Of a stretch of 25,075 nucleotides of DNA, positions 7,585-15,575 are shown piece after piece. Source of the stretch: DASUMF01 sp040510575 (GTDB lineage Bacteria; Actinomycetota; Acidimicrobiia; IMCC26256; DASPTH01); contig JBEVIU010000068.1 in assembly GCA_040510575.1 (NCBI GenBank), forward strand, positions 1 through 25,075. The letters run 5' to 3'. The translations under genes and the position numbers were made by a program. Position 1 is the first letter of the stretch. The number at the start of each line of letters is the position of its first letter. A model generated the notes under the pieces. That model had not been told where the DNA came from and searched no databases. It saw nothing but the letters and a program-made list of their open reading frames with translations.

Positions 7585-7591
7585 CGCTCGG

Positions 7592-8803
7592 ATGCTCTTC
7601 GCGACCGTTCGTCGCCGCGCCGCGAGCGTCGCGATCGCAGCCGTCACGATCGTGTCGGTTGGCGTGGTGTCCGGCAGCATCGTCTCCGGCGGGTCGACGA
7701 GCGTCGTGGCCGCGGGCGCGGCCGCGTCGATCCCGCCGCTCGTGTTGCAACCGGTGGCCGCGCTCCCCGCGCTCACCGCGCTGGCGCCGCGCGCCGGCGA
7801 TCGCGCGCTCTACGTCACCCAGCAACAGGGCGTCGTGCGCGCCGTGCGCAACGGCAAGTCACTCGACCCGCCGGCGCTCGACATCTCGGACGACGTGCTC
7901 GCGCAAGGCGAGCAGGGTCTGCTCGGGCTCGTCTTCTCGCCCGACGGCACCAAGCTCTACGTCGACTACACGGGGACCGACGGCGATTCCTACGTCGACG
8001 AGTTCACGATGCACGGCACGGTCGCCGACGCGGAGTCGCGTCGCAACGTGCTCACCGTCGAGGACCCGCAACCGAACCACAACGGCGGCCAGCTGGCGTT
8101 CGGTCCCGACGGCTACCTCTACATCGGGATCGGCGACGGGGGTTCCCAGAACGACGAAGGCCCCGGTCACGTGCGGGGCGGGAACGGCCAGTCACTCGGC
8201 ACGCTGCTCGGCAAGATCCTGCGCATCGACCCCACACCGAGCGCCAACGCGGACTACCAGGTGCCGGCCGACAACCCGTTCGTCGGCGTCGAGGGCGCGC
8301 GTCCCGAGATCTGGGCGTACGGGCTTCGCAACCCGTGGCGCTTCTCCTTCGACACGCGCACCGGCGACCTCTGGATCGGCGACGTCGGCCAGGACGAGGT
8401 CGAGGAGGTCGACTTCGCGCCGGCCGTCAACGGACGCGACGCAGGGAAGGGCGCCAACTTCGGATGGAACCGTTTCGAAGGCAACGACGAGTTTCGGGGC
8501 GATGCCCCGGACAACGCAGTGGCACCGGTCGCGACCCACACGCACGACGACGGTTGGCTGTCGGTGATCGGTGGCTACGTGTACCGCGGCTCGAAGATCA
8601 AGCCGCTGCGGGGCGTCTACCTCTACAGCGACTACTACCACGGCGACATCGTCGGGTTGCGGAAGTCGTCGAGTGGCGCGTTCGCACCGGTCGACCTCGG
8701 GCTGCACGGTGAAGAGGTCGCGGCATTCGGCCAGGCCAACGACGGGGAGTTGTACGTGCTGTCGCAGTCCGACGGGCTGTTGCGTCTCGCGCTCCCTCGT
8801 TGA
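7592..8803 (+). CDS. Exported PQQ-dependent sugar dehydrogenase (soluble GDH/Asd family)
   Basis: The 403-residue product has a basic N-terminus and a hydrophobic segment (about residues 10-45), consistent with a signal peptide or membrane anchor, followed by a six-bladed beta-propeller of the soluble glucose/aldose dehydrogenase type. Family signatures are GEQGLLGLVFSPDG (106-119), PNHNGGQLAFGPDGYLYIG (161-179) with the expected catalytic His163, and YGLRNPWRFSFD (243-254). Members oxidise aldose sugars to lactones outside the membrane using PQQ, though some homologues do not bind PQQ, so the cofactor is inferred. ATG 7592 is chosen because it begins the signal sequence; the longer open frame upstream is antisense to the neighbour. 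The gene is read against its neighbours and interrupts the usual thrC-to-rho synteny. Confidence 0.88.
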   Translation: MLFATVRRRAASVAIAAVTIVSVGVVSGSIVSGGSTSVVAAGAAASIPPLVLQPVAALPALTALAPRAGDRALYVTQQQGVVRAVRNGKSLDPPALDISDDVLAQGEQGLLGLVFSPDGTKLYVDYTGTDGDSYVDEFTMHGTVADAESRRNVLTVEDPQPNHNGGQLAFGPDGYLYIGIGDGGSQNDEGPGHVRGGNGQSLGTLLGKILRIDPTPSANADYQVPADNPFVGVEGARPEIWAYGLRNPWRFSFDTRTGDLWIGDVGQDEVEEVDFAPAVNGRDAGKGANFGWNRFEGNDEFRGDAPDNAVAPVATHTHDDGWLSVIGGYVYRGSKIKPLRGVYLYSDYYHGDIVGLRKSSSGAFAPVDLGLHGEEVAAFGQANDGELYVLSQSDGLLRLALPR

Positions 8804-8819
8804 CGCGTTGGCCGCGTCA
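8801..8819. terminator. Bidirectional hairpin between convergent genes
   Basis: A perfect 7-bp inverted repeat, TGACGCG (8801-8807) and CGCGTCA (8813-8819) with a 5-nt loop, begins at the stop codon of the sugar dehydrogenase gene and lies 18 nt before the end of the convergent SDR gene. There is no U-tract. Its position suggests termination in both directions. Confidence 0.45.
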
Positions 8820-8837
8820 CGGCATCGCGCCGGTGGC

Positions 8838-9608
8838 TCAGGTCCGGCGCACGACGAGGCCCGCGATTCGGCGGCTGATCACCGACGGCGTCACGCTCGA
8901 CGCCGCGCCGACCACCTTGTTCACGCCACCCGGAATCGACACCGAGCGACGCCGGTCGAGGTCGCGCAGCGCCACCTCGACCACGTCGTCGGCCGACTGC
9001 CACAGGAACTCGGGGATCTCGCTCGGCCCGAGCCCGGCACGCTCGTGGAACTCGGTGTGCGTGTAGCCCGGGCACACGGCCATCACGTGCACACCGGCGC
9101 GGCGCGCCTCTTCGTGCACCGAATGCGTGAAGCTGTTCACGAATGCCTTCGTCGCCGCGTACGTCGCGCTCGACGGCGCGGGCTGGAAACCGGCCAACGA
9201 GGAGACGTTGACGATCGCGCCGCGGCCCCGTGGCCGCATGGCGACGAGTGCCGCGTGGGTGAGGCGCACGAGCGCGGTGACGTTCAGATCGATCTCGCGC
9301 ATCTCGGTGTCGACGTCGGCGTCCGCGAAGGGCCCGTAGGTGCCGAAGCCCGCGTTGTTCACCAGCACGTCGACCGCGTCGTCGTCGTGCAGCCGCGCTT
9401 CGACCGCCGCGAGGTCGGCGCGGTCGACGAGGTCGGCGCGCAACACCTCGGCGCGCACACCGTGGCGCTCGACGAGGTCGGCCGCGAGCACGTCGAGCCG
9501 CGCTTCGTCGCGGGCGACGAGCACGAGGTCGGCGCCGCGAGCCGCGAACCCCTGGGCGAATGCCCGACCGATGCCGGCCGACGCGCCCGTCACCAACGCA
9601 GTGGTCAC
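8838..9608 (-). CDS. Short-chain dehydrogenase/reductase
   Basis: A classical SDR of 256 residues. The Rossmann motif TGASAGIG is at 7-14, NNAG at 84-87, and the catalytic Ser (NVSSLAG, 134-140), Tyr150 and Lys154 (YAATK) are all present. An Arg at about 33 after the second beta strand suggests NADP(H) preference. The C-terminal part, with CPGYTHTEFHERAG, follows the usual PG motif. The substrate cannot be told from sequence. The start is GTG 9608, which overlaps the thrC stop as GTGA, so translation is probably coupled and the gene belongs to the argS-lysA-hom-thrC transcript, although no amino-acid biosynthetic role is known for it. A longer upstream reading frame overlaps thrC and is unlikely. 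Confidence 0.9.
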   Translation of the reverse strand: MTTALVTGASAGIGRAFAQGFAARGADLVLVARDEARLDVLAADLVERHGVRAEVLRADLVDRADLAAVEARLHDDDAVDVLVNNAGFGTYGPFADADVDTEMREIDLNVTALVRLTHAALVAMRPRGRGAIVNVSSLAGFQPAPSSATYAATKAFVNSFTHSVHEEARRAGVHVMAVCPGYTHTEFHERAGLGPSEIPEFLWQSADDVVEVALRDLDRRRSVSIPGGVNKVVGAASSVTPSVISRRIAGLVVRRT

Positions 9609-10663
9609 GACCCCAGGTCGAGCGCCGCCGCGACCGCGTCGGTCGACGCCACGATCGACTCCCCCACCTCGACCTCGCTGATCACGCGCTGCGGATCCTT
9701 GAGGCCGTGGCCGGTCACCGTGCACACCACGACGTCGTCGGGCTCGAGGAGCCTGCTCGCCGCGGCCTGGAACAGGCCCGCGACCGACGCGGCCGAGGCG
9801 GGCTCGACGAAGCAGCCCTCCTCCGACGCCAGCATGCGGTAGGCCTCGAGGATCTGAGCGTCGGTGACCGCGCCGATGTGACCGCCCGACTCGTCACGGG
9901 CCGCCAGCGCGCCGTCCCACGATGCCGGGTTTCCGATGCGGATCGCGGTGGCGATGGTCTCGGGATGCAACACCGGCTCTCCCAGCACGATCGGCGCCGA
10001 TCCCGCTGCTTGCCACCCGAGCATGCGGGGAAGGCGGGTCGAGCGGTCGAGGTCGCGGTACTCGCGGTAGCCGCGCCAGTAGGCGGTGATGTTGCCCGCG
10101 TTCCCCACCGGGAGGCAGTGCACGGTCGGCGCGTCGCCGAGCGAGTCGACGATCTCGAACGAGGCCGTCTTCTGGCCTTCGATCCGGAACGGGTTCACCG
10201 AGTTCACGACTTCGATGCCGGGACGCTCGCCGAGCTCGCGCACGATGCGCAACGCATCGTCGAAGTTCCCGTGGATGGGCACGACCTGCGCACCGTGGAT
10301 CAAGGCCTGCGCGAGCTTGCCGAGCGCGACGTGACCTTCCGGGATGAGCACCGCACACCCCACGCCCGCGCGCGCCGCATACGCAGCGGCCGACGCCGAC
10401 GTGTTGCCGGTCGACGCGCAGATCACGAGCTTCGCACCCCGATCGACCGCGATCGAGATCGCCATGGTCATGCCGCGGTCCTTGAACGACCCGGTGGGGT
10501 TGAGACCCTCGACCTTCAGCGACACCCGTGCCACGCCCGCGCGTTGCGCCACTCGTGGCGCGTCGAGCAGTGGCGTGTTTCCTTCCAGCAGCGTGACGAC
10601 AGGTGTTGCGTCGGTCACGGGCAGGTGCTCCCGGAACGCCTCGATGATTCCCGGCCAGGTCAT
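9605..10663 (-). CDS. thrC: Threonine synthase
   Basis: ThrC converts O-phosphohomoserine to threonine using pyridoxal phosphate. The 352-residue protein is of the short, class II-like bacterial/actinobacterial type. The PLP lysine is Lys61 in NPTGSFKDRGM, STGNTSASAAAYAARAG provides the cofactor-binding Asn region, and PVGNAGNI is the glycine-rich phosphate loop. The C-terminal HGLKDP is also typical. It starts with ATG 8 nt after the hom stop, with a purine-rich stretch in the end of hom acting as ribosome binding site. It overlaps the following SDR gene by 4 nt. Its substrate requires a homoserine kinase, but thrB does not follow, unlike in mycobacteria and streptomycetes. Confidence 0.97.
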   Translation of the reverse strand: MTWPGIIEAFREHLPVTDATPVVTLLEGNTPLLDAPRVAQRAGVARVSLKVEGLNPTGSFKDRGMTMAISIAVDRGAKLVICASTGNTSASAAAYAARAGVGCAVLIPEGHVALGKLAQALIHGAQVVPIHGNFDDALRIVRELGERPGIEVVNSVNPFRIEGQKTASFEIVDSLGDAPTVHCLPVGNAGNITAYWRGYREYRDLDRSTRLPRMLGWQAAGSAPIVLGEPVLHPETIATAIRIGNPASWDGALAARDESGGHIGAVTDAQILEAYRMLASEEGCFVEPASAASVAGLFQAAASRLLEPDDVVVCTVTGHGLKDPQRVISEVEVGESIVASTDAVAAALDLGS

Positions 10664-10671
10664 CGCGGCCC

Positions 10672-11961
10672 CTACTCCTCTTCGCCGATCACGCGCAGCA
10701 CCGACCCCACGCGGTGGACCGCGTCGACGTCGCGCAGCGCGAGCACGGTGGCGCGCACATCGGCCTCGCGCGCCTCGTGGGTGACGAAGATGAGGCGCGC
10801 ATCGTCACCGATACCGTGCTGTTGCATCGACCGGATCGAGACGCCGTGCTCGGCGAACTTCGGTGCGATCGCCGCGAGCACGCCCGGGCGATCGGCCACC
10901 TCGGTGTGCAGATAGAAGCTCGAGACAACGTCGTCGATGGCGCGGATGGGCTTTGCGGCCAACGTGCCGATGGTCGCGCCCTTGCGCCCTTCGACCAGGT
11001 TCTTCGCCGCGTCGACCAGGTCGCCCAGCACCGCCGACGCAGTGGGAAGGCCACCGGCGCCGCGCCCGTAGAACATGAGCTCGCCGACCGCGTCGCCTTC
11101 GATGAACACTGCGTTGAACGCGTCGCGCACCGAGGCCAGCGGATGGCGGACCGGCACCATGGTGGGATGCACCCGCACGGCCACCTCGCCGTCGACCTCT
11201 TCGGCGATGGCCAACAGCTTGACGACGTAGCCCAGGTCGCGCGCCGCCGCGATGTCGTCGGAGGTGATCGCAGTGATGCCCTCGCGGTACACGTCGGCGG
11301 CCACGACGCGCGCACCGAATGCGATGCTCGCGATGATCGCCGCCTTCGCCGCCGCGTCGTAGCCCTCGACGTCGGCAGTGGGATCGGCTTCGGCGAAGCC
11401 GAGGGCCTGCGCCTCCGCGAGCGCGTCGTCGAACGACGCGCCATGGTCGGTCATGTTGGAGAGGATGTAGTTCGTGGTGCCGTTGACGATCCCGATCACA
11501 CGACGGATCCGATCCCCGGCGAGCGACTCCCGCAGCGGCCGCATCAGTGGGATGCCCCCGCCCACCGATGCCTCGAAGAGCAGGTCGACGCCCGCGCCCT
11601 CAGCCGTCTCGAACAGTTCCCGACCATGCACCGCGAGCAACTCCTTGTTCGCGGTGACGACGGGCTTGCCCGCCATGAGCGCCTCGACGATGAGCGTGCG
11701 GGCGGGTTCGACCCCGCCGATCACCTCGACGACCACATCGACGTCTGGATCGCCGACGACCGCGGCAGCGTCGTCGGTGAAGCACTTTGCGGGGAGCGGG
11801 AGCCCGCGGTCCTTCGTCGCGTCGCGCACCGCGACCCGCGTGACGGCGAGCGGCACGCCCGCCCGGGCCTCGATCACGTCGGCATGCTCGTGAACGAGGC
11901 GCACGAGGGCACCTCCCACGTTGCCGCACCCGAGCAATCCGATCCGCACCTGCTCCTGCAT
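10672..11961 (-). CDS. hom: Homoserine dehydrogenase with ACT domain
   Basis: Hom reduces aspartate semialdehyde to homoserine, the branch point for threonine and methionine. The 429-residue product has the NAD(P)-binding GCGNVG (11-16), NKELLA (105-110) and the signature with EADPTADVEGYDAAAK in the catalytic domain. A C-terminal ACT domain (about the last 80 residues, with VADRPGVLAAIAPKFAEHG) points to feedback control by threonine. Its ATG at 11961 overlaps the lysA stop by one base (TGATG), and thrC begins 8 nt downstream, so lysA-hom-thrC is surely one transcript. The length is normal for Gram-positive enzymes. Nothing is missing. Confidence 0.97.
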   Translation of the reverse strand: MQEQVRIGLLGCGNVGGALVRLVHEHADVIEARAGVPLAVTRVAVRDATKDRGLPLPAKCFTDDAAAVVGDPDVDVVVEVIGGVEPARTLIVEALMAGKPVVTANKELLAVHGRELFETAEGAGVDLLFEASVGGGIPLMRPLRESLAGDRIRRVIGIVNGTTNYILSNMTDHGASFDDALAEAQALGFAEADPTADVEGYDAAAKAAIIASIAFGARVVAADVYREGITAITSDDIAAARDLGYVVKLLAIAEEVDGEVAVRVHPTMVPVRHPLASVRDAFNAVFIEGDAVGELMFYGRGAGGLPTASAVLGDLVDAAKNLVEGRKGATIGTLAAKPIRAIDDVVSSFYLHTEVADRPGVLAAIAPKFAEHGVSIRSMQQHGIGDDARLIFVTHEAREADVRATVLALRDVDAVHRVGSVLRVIGEEE

Positions 11962-13358
11962 CAGGCCTCAGTCTGGTCGCGGTCGGGCACATCTCGCGAG
12001 ACGAGGTCGTCGAGGGTCTCACGGCGCACCACGACCCTTGCCGTGCCGTCACGCACGAACACCACCGCCGGACGGGGGAGCTGGTTGTAGTTGGAGGCCA
12101 TCGAGTGTGCGTACGCACCCGTGGCCGGCGTCGCCAACACGTCACCCACGGCGACGTCGTCGGGCAGTTGGGCGTCGCGCACGAGGAGGTCACCCTGCTC
12201 GCAGTGCTTGCCCGCAACCGTGGCGGTCAGACGTCGCTCGCTCGTGACGCGTGCCGGGAGGAACGCTTCGTAGCGGGCGCCGTAGGTGATCGGGCGCGGG
12301 TTGTCGCTCATCCCACCGTCGACGGCCACGTAGGTGCGGACGCCGGGGATCGCCTTCACCGTGCCGACCCGGTACAGGGTGAGACCGGCCGGCGCCGCGA
12401 TCGACCGACCGGCTTCGACCGTGAGCCGGGGCGCAGGATCGAGACCGGCGTCGGCGCACGCGACCGCGTGCGCGTCGGTGACCACGGCGGCGAAGTCGGC
12501 GATCGACGGCAGACCAGCGAGGTCCTCCGCGGTGTACCCCACGCCGAGGCCGCCGCCGAGGTTGAGCTCCTCGACGACCGTGCCCGTCGCGTCACGTACG
12601 TCGGCAGCGAGCGTCGCCATCACCTCGGCGGCACGGGCGTACGCGTCGAGCGCCACGATCTGCGAGCCGATGTGGCAATGGAATCCGACGAGGTCGACGG
12701 CGTCGCTCGCCTTCGCGCGCACAGCGGCATCGCGCGCCGCGCCGTTCGCCACCGAGAACCCGAACTTCGAGTCTTCCGCACCGGTGGCGATGTGCTCGTG
12801 CGTGTGTGCTTCGACCCCCGGCGTCACGCGCAGCAACACCCGAGGACGCGGCAGCCCTTCGGCAACGAGCGCCTCGACCCGGTCGAGCTCGTCGAACCCG
12901 TCGATCACGAGTCGGCCGACCGGGAGCGTGAGGGCGAGGCGCAGCTCGAGCTCCGACTTGTTGTTCCCGTGGAACACCATGCGCGCCGGCGGAAATCCGG
13001 CGCGGTGCGCGACGTGGGCCTCACCGCCGGACGCGACGTCGAGGTCGAGCCCCGCCTCGTCGACCAGTCGCGCCATCGCGATGCAGAGGAACGCCTTCGC
13101 CGCGTACGACGCGCCGGCGTGAGCATCGGCGGCGCCCGCGGCATCCCGTCCGAAGGCGTCGAGATACGCGCGGCAGCGATCGCGCAGCTCGTCCTCGTCG
13201 TACACGTACAGCGGCGTGCCGTGCGCGTCGGCGAGGGCCGCGATGTCGACACCCGCGATCGAGAGGCGGCCCGCGTCGTCGACGGCGGCGCGGCGCGGGA
13301 GCAGCCCGAGATCGAGCGGGGCACGGAGGTCGAGCGTGGTGTTCCGGGCCGAGGTCAC
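11961..13358 (-). CDS. lysA: Diaminopimelate decarboxylase
   Basis: LysA is a PLP fold-type III enzyme that decarboxylates meso-diaminopimelate to lysine. The 465-residue protein has the PLP lysine at Lys88 (YAAKAF), GFHCHIGSQI for the cofactor histidine, GGGLGVGY as the phosphate loop and HCEQGDLL as the C-terminal active-site cysteine motif contributed to the partner subunit. The start is GTG 13358, which overlaps the argS stop as GTGA; the much longer open frame upstream is antisense-like and overlaps argS, so it is not used. Placement directly after argS and before hom is the standard actinobacterial order. Confidence 0.96.
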   Translation of the reverse strand: MTSARNTTLDLRAPLDLGLLPRRAAVDDAGRLSIAGVDIAALADAHGTPLYVYDEDELRDRCRAYLDAFGRDAAGAADAHAGASYAAKAFLCIAMARLVDEAGLDLDVASGGEAHVAHRAGFPPARMVFHGNNKSELELRLALTLPVGRLVIDGFDELDRVEALVAEGLPRPRVLLRVTPGVEAHTHEHIATGAEDSKFGFSVANGAARDAAVRAKASDAVDLVGFHCHIGSQIVALDAYARAAEVMATLAADVRDATGTVVEELNLGGGLGVGYTAEDLAGLPSIADFAAVVTDAHAVACADAGLDPAPRLTVEAGRSIAAPAGLTLYRVGTVKAIPGVRTYVAVDGGMSDNPRPITYGARYEAFLPARVTSERRLTATVAGKHCEQGDLLVRDAQLPDDVAVGDVLATPATGAYAHSMASNYNQLPRPAVVFVRDGTARVVVRRETLDDLVSRDVPDRDQTEA

Positions 13359-15001
13359 GGGATGTCCTCGTCGATGCGGGTCATCTCGTCGGGCGCGTGG
13401 ACGCCGAGGATGGCGAGTGCGCTGGCGAGTGCGATCCGGCACGCTTCCGCGAGCCACAGGCGCGCTTGCGTGAGGGCGATGTCGTCGGAGAGCACGCGGC
13501 ACTCGCTGTAGAAGCTGTGGAACGTCTTGGCGAAGTCGCGCACCCAGGCGGTCACGCGATGCGGCGCGCGCATCGCCGCGGCCTCCGCGACCACATCGGG
13601 ATACTGGGCCAGCGCGCGCAGGAGGTCGACCTCGCGTTCGTGCACGAGGGGCGCCAGGCTCGCATCGAGGATCGGCAGCCGCGTGATCCCCGCCGCAGCG
13701 GCGCGGCGACCGATGGATGCGATGCGCGCGTGCGCGTACTGCACGTAGTACACGGGGTTCTCCATCGACTGCGCGGTGACCACGTCGAGGTCGAACGTCT
13801 GGGCGGTGTCGATGCTCTGGAACAGGAACGTGAGCCGAGCGACGTCGGGGTCCACCTCGTCGAGGATGTCGGCCAGCGTGACGATGTCGCCCGTGCGCTT
13901 CGAGAGACGCACGAGCTCGCCGCCCCGCTGCAGCTTCACGAGTTGACCCAGCAGCACCTCGGGCTCGCCCGGCGACGCGCCGAGGGCCTCGAGCCCGCTC
14001 TGGAGCGACTTCACCTGACCATGGTGATCGGCGCCCCAGATGTCGATCAGGTGCGTCCACCCGCGGGCGAACTTGTTCCGGTGGTATGCGAGGTCGGCAA
14101 GGAGGTAGGTGGGCGAGCCGTCCGACTTCACCAACACGCGATCGCGCGGGTCGCCGAAGTCGGTGGTTCGGATCCACGTCGCGCCGTCGTCGTCGAAGAG
14201 CGCGCCGCGGGTGCGAAGGTCGTCGAGCACGGCCGCGACTTCGCCAGACTCGTGGAGCGTTCGTTCGGAGAACCAGGTGTCGAACTGCACGCCGATGCGA
14301 TCGAGGTCGGCGCGGATGTCGTCGACCATCGCCTGGTAGCCCCACTCGCGCGCCGTCTCCTCGTCGACAGCATCGCCGAGCGCCTCGCGCAGTCGCGCCG
14401 CGAGGTCGACCACGTAGGCACCCTGATACCCGTCCTCGGGCGGCGCCGCGCCCTCGTAGCGCGCATGCAGCGACGCCCCGAACTTGTCGAGCTGCGCGCC
14501 GGCGTCGTTGAGGTAGTACTCGCGGTGCACGTCGGCACCCTGCGACGAGAGCAGGTTGGCGAGGGCGTCGCCCACCGCGATCCAGCGTCCGGCGCCGGCG
14601 TGGATCGGTCCCGTGGGGTTCGCCGACACGAACTCGAGGTTGATGCGCTCGCCGCTCAGGGTGGTGCCGAGACCGAATCGATCGCCGACGGCGACCACGT
14701 CGCGCAGCACCTCGTGGAGCCACGTGGGGGCGAGGTACAGGTTGACGAAGCCCGGGCCCGCCACCTCGGCCCGATCGAGGTGGCCCGGACGCTCGGCATT
14801 GAGCACCTCGACGAGCCGCGCCGCCACATCACGCGGCGACGATCCCACCGTTCGCGCGAGCTGCATGGCGACGTTCGTGGTGAAGTCGGCGGTCTGCCTG
14901 GGATCGGTCGGAGGCGCGAGCGCGACTCCGCCGGGGGGAATCGGGAGGCCCGCCGCGTCGAGCGCCGCGTCGACCGCGGCGAGCAATTGGTCACGGATCA
15001 C
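13355..15001 (-). CDS. argS: Arginyl-tRNA synthetase
   Basis: A class I synthetase that charges tRNA-Arg. The 548-residue product has the additional N-terminal domain typical of ArgS (about 1-95), then EFVSANPTGPIHAGAGR, where the usual HIGH signature reads HAGA (134-137). The second signature is LSKRTGD, standing for KMSKS, and the C-terminal anticodon-binding domain includes ENPVYYVQYAHARI. The HAGA variant keeps the first histidine but not the second. I suspect this is a lineage-specific form rather than damage, because the rest is intact. The chosen GTG at 15001 starts IRDQLL, where the family starts; the frame continues upstream through low-quality residues. It heads the lysA-hom-thrC operon. 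A tRNA-Arg gene lies 1.4 kb away. Confidence 0.96.
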   Translation of the reverse strand: MIRDQLLAAVDAALDAAGLPIPPGGVALAPPTDPRQTADFTTNVAMQLARTVGSSPRDVAARLVEVLNAERPGHLDRAEVAGPGFVNLYLAPTWLHEVLRDVVAVGDRFGLGTTLSGERINLEFVSANPTGPIHAGAGRWIAVGDALANLLSSQGADVHREYYLNDAGAQLDKFGASLHARYEGAAPPEDGYQGAYVVDLAARLREALGDAVDEETAREWGYQAMVDDIRADLDRIGVQFDTWFSERTLHESGEVAAVLDDLRTRGALFDDDGATWIRTTDFGDPRDRVLVKSDGSPTYLLADLAYHRNKFARGWTHLIDIWGADHHGQVKSLQSGLEALGASPGEPEVLLGQLVKLQRGGELVRLSKRTGDIVTLADILDEVDPDVARLTFLFQSIDTAQTFDLDVVTAQSMENPVYYVQYAHARIASIGRRAAAAGITRLPILDASLAPLVHEREVDLLRALAQYPDVVAEAAAMRAPHRVTAWVRDFAKTFHSFYSECRVLSDDIALTQARLWLAEACRIALASALAILGVHAPDEMTRIDEDIP

Positions 15002-15058
15002 GGCATGCAGCCTGCGAGAGGAGCGCGACCGGCGCGGTTCGCCGAGCGACGACGTCGC

Positions 15059-15064
15059 ATCGTA
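15059..15064 (-). promoter_or_regulatory. Candidate -10 element of the argS operon
   Basis: TACGAT on the minus strand lies 57 nt before the argS GTG, in the 166-nt divergent spacer. A -35 at the right distance is poor, so confidence is low. Confidence 0.3.
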
Positions 15065-15126
15065 GCGGTGGCGGTTCGGCACATCTCGCTCGATATCGCC
15101 CGCGCGGAGTGCCCCTCGCGTCGGGG

Positions 15127-15132
15127 TATCGT
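15127..15132 (+). promoter_or_regulatory. Candidate -10 element of the divergent unknown gene pair
   Basis: TATCGT lies 35 nt before the GTG at 15168, with a good GGGAGG ribosome binding site in between at 15156-15161. No clear -35 is visible. Confidence 0.3.
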
Positions 15133-15167
15133 CCTGCGGACCGGCCAGTCGTGGCGGGAGGCCCCTG

Positions 15168-15575
15168 GTGAGCAAGGCAGAGCACACCGCGCACGAGCAC
15201 ACCGCGCACGAGCACACCCCGCCGGAGCCTGCCGCGCCCGAGCGACGGCTCGACGACCACGCGCGCTTCGGATCGGGCATCGCCACCATCTACGAAGCGC
15301 TCGACCGTCTCGTCTCGCTCCGGGAGCTCAGCGATGCCGCGCTCGTGGTCGACGTCGCGCCACTGGGCCGTCAGGTCCTGCGCGCGGGGCGACGCCCGCT
15401 ACGCGACGACGACGCGGGCCTCCTCACCCGCGATCCGGGGCTCTACACCGAGCCCTCGACGGAAGGTGCGGACACGCTCGACGACCGCCTGGTCGCCGAA
15501 TTGATGGTCACGCTCGCCGAGCTCGGGTTGCGGCACGACGTGGCTCGCATGGTCCGCGAGGAGACCCACGCGTGA
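15168..15575 (+). CDS. Hypothetical protein with His-rich N-terminal repeat (135 aa)
   Basis: A GTG at 15168 with a strong GGGAGG site 6 nt upstream opens a 135-residue protein. Residues 6-20 are a tandem pentapeptide repeat, HTAHE-HTAHE-HTPPE, giving five histidines in 13 residues and a possible metal-binding tail. The rest is predicted mixed alpha/beta: a helix (about 38-52), a strand with ALVVDVAPLGRQVLRAGRRPL (58-78), an acidic turn, and a C-terminal helix around DDRLVAELMVTLAELG. I see no membrane segment. I do not recognise the family. It overlaps the next gene by 4 nt (GTGA), so the two are translationally coupled and their products probably act together. It is divergent from argS. Confidence 0.75.
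   Translation: MSKAEHTAHEHTAHEHTPPEPAAPERRLDDHARFGSGIATIYEALDRLVSLRELSDAALVVDVAPLGRQVLRAGRRPLRDDDAGLLTRDPGLYTEPSTEGADTLDDRLVAELMVTLAELGLRHDVARMVREETHA
15183..15227 (+). repeat. 15-bp tandem repeat coding for HTAHE units
   Basis: Two identical 15-bp copies (15183-15197, 15198-15212) and a third diverged copy (15213-15227) encode the pentapeptides HTAHE, HTAHE and HTPPE in frame at the start of the unknown gene. Identity between the first two copies suggests recent slippage. Confidence 0.85.

Noticed and set aside
6356..7591. Plus-strand extension of the sugar dehydrogenase gene
   Set aside because: It is antisense to the ApgM-like gene; the signal peptide begins at ATG 7592.
13359..14723. 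Long upstream extension of lysA
   Set aside because: It overlaps argS and has no family similarity; the GTGA start at 13358 gives the normal LysA length.
13397..15571. Very long plus-strand open frame before the second unknown gene
   Set aside because: It is antisense to argS and the end of lysA and has biased, low-complexity residues; only the part from GTG 15572 is real.
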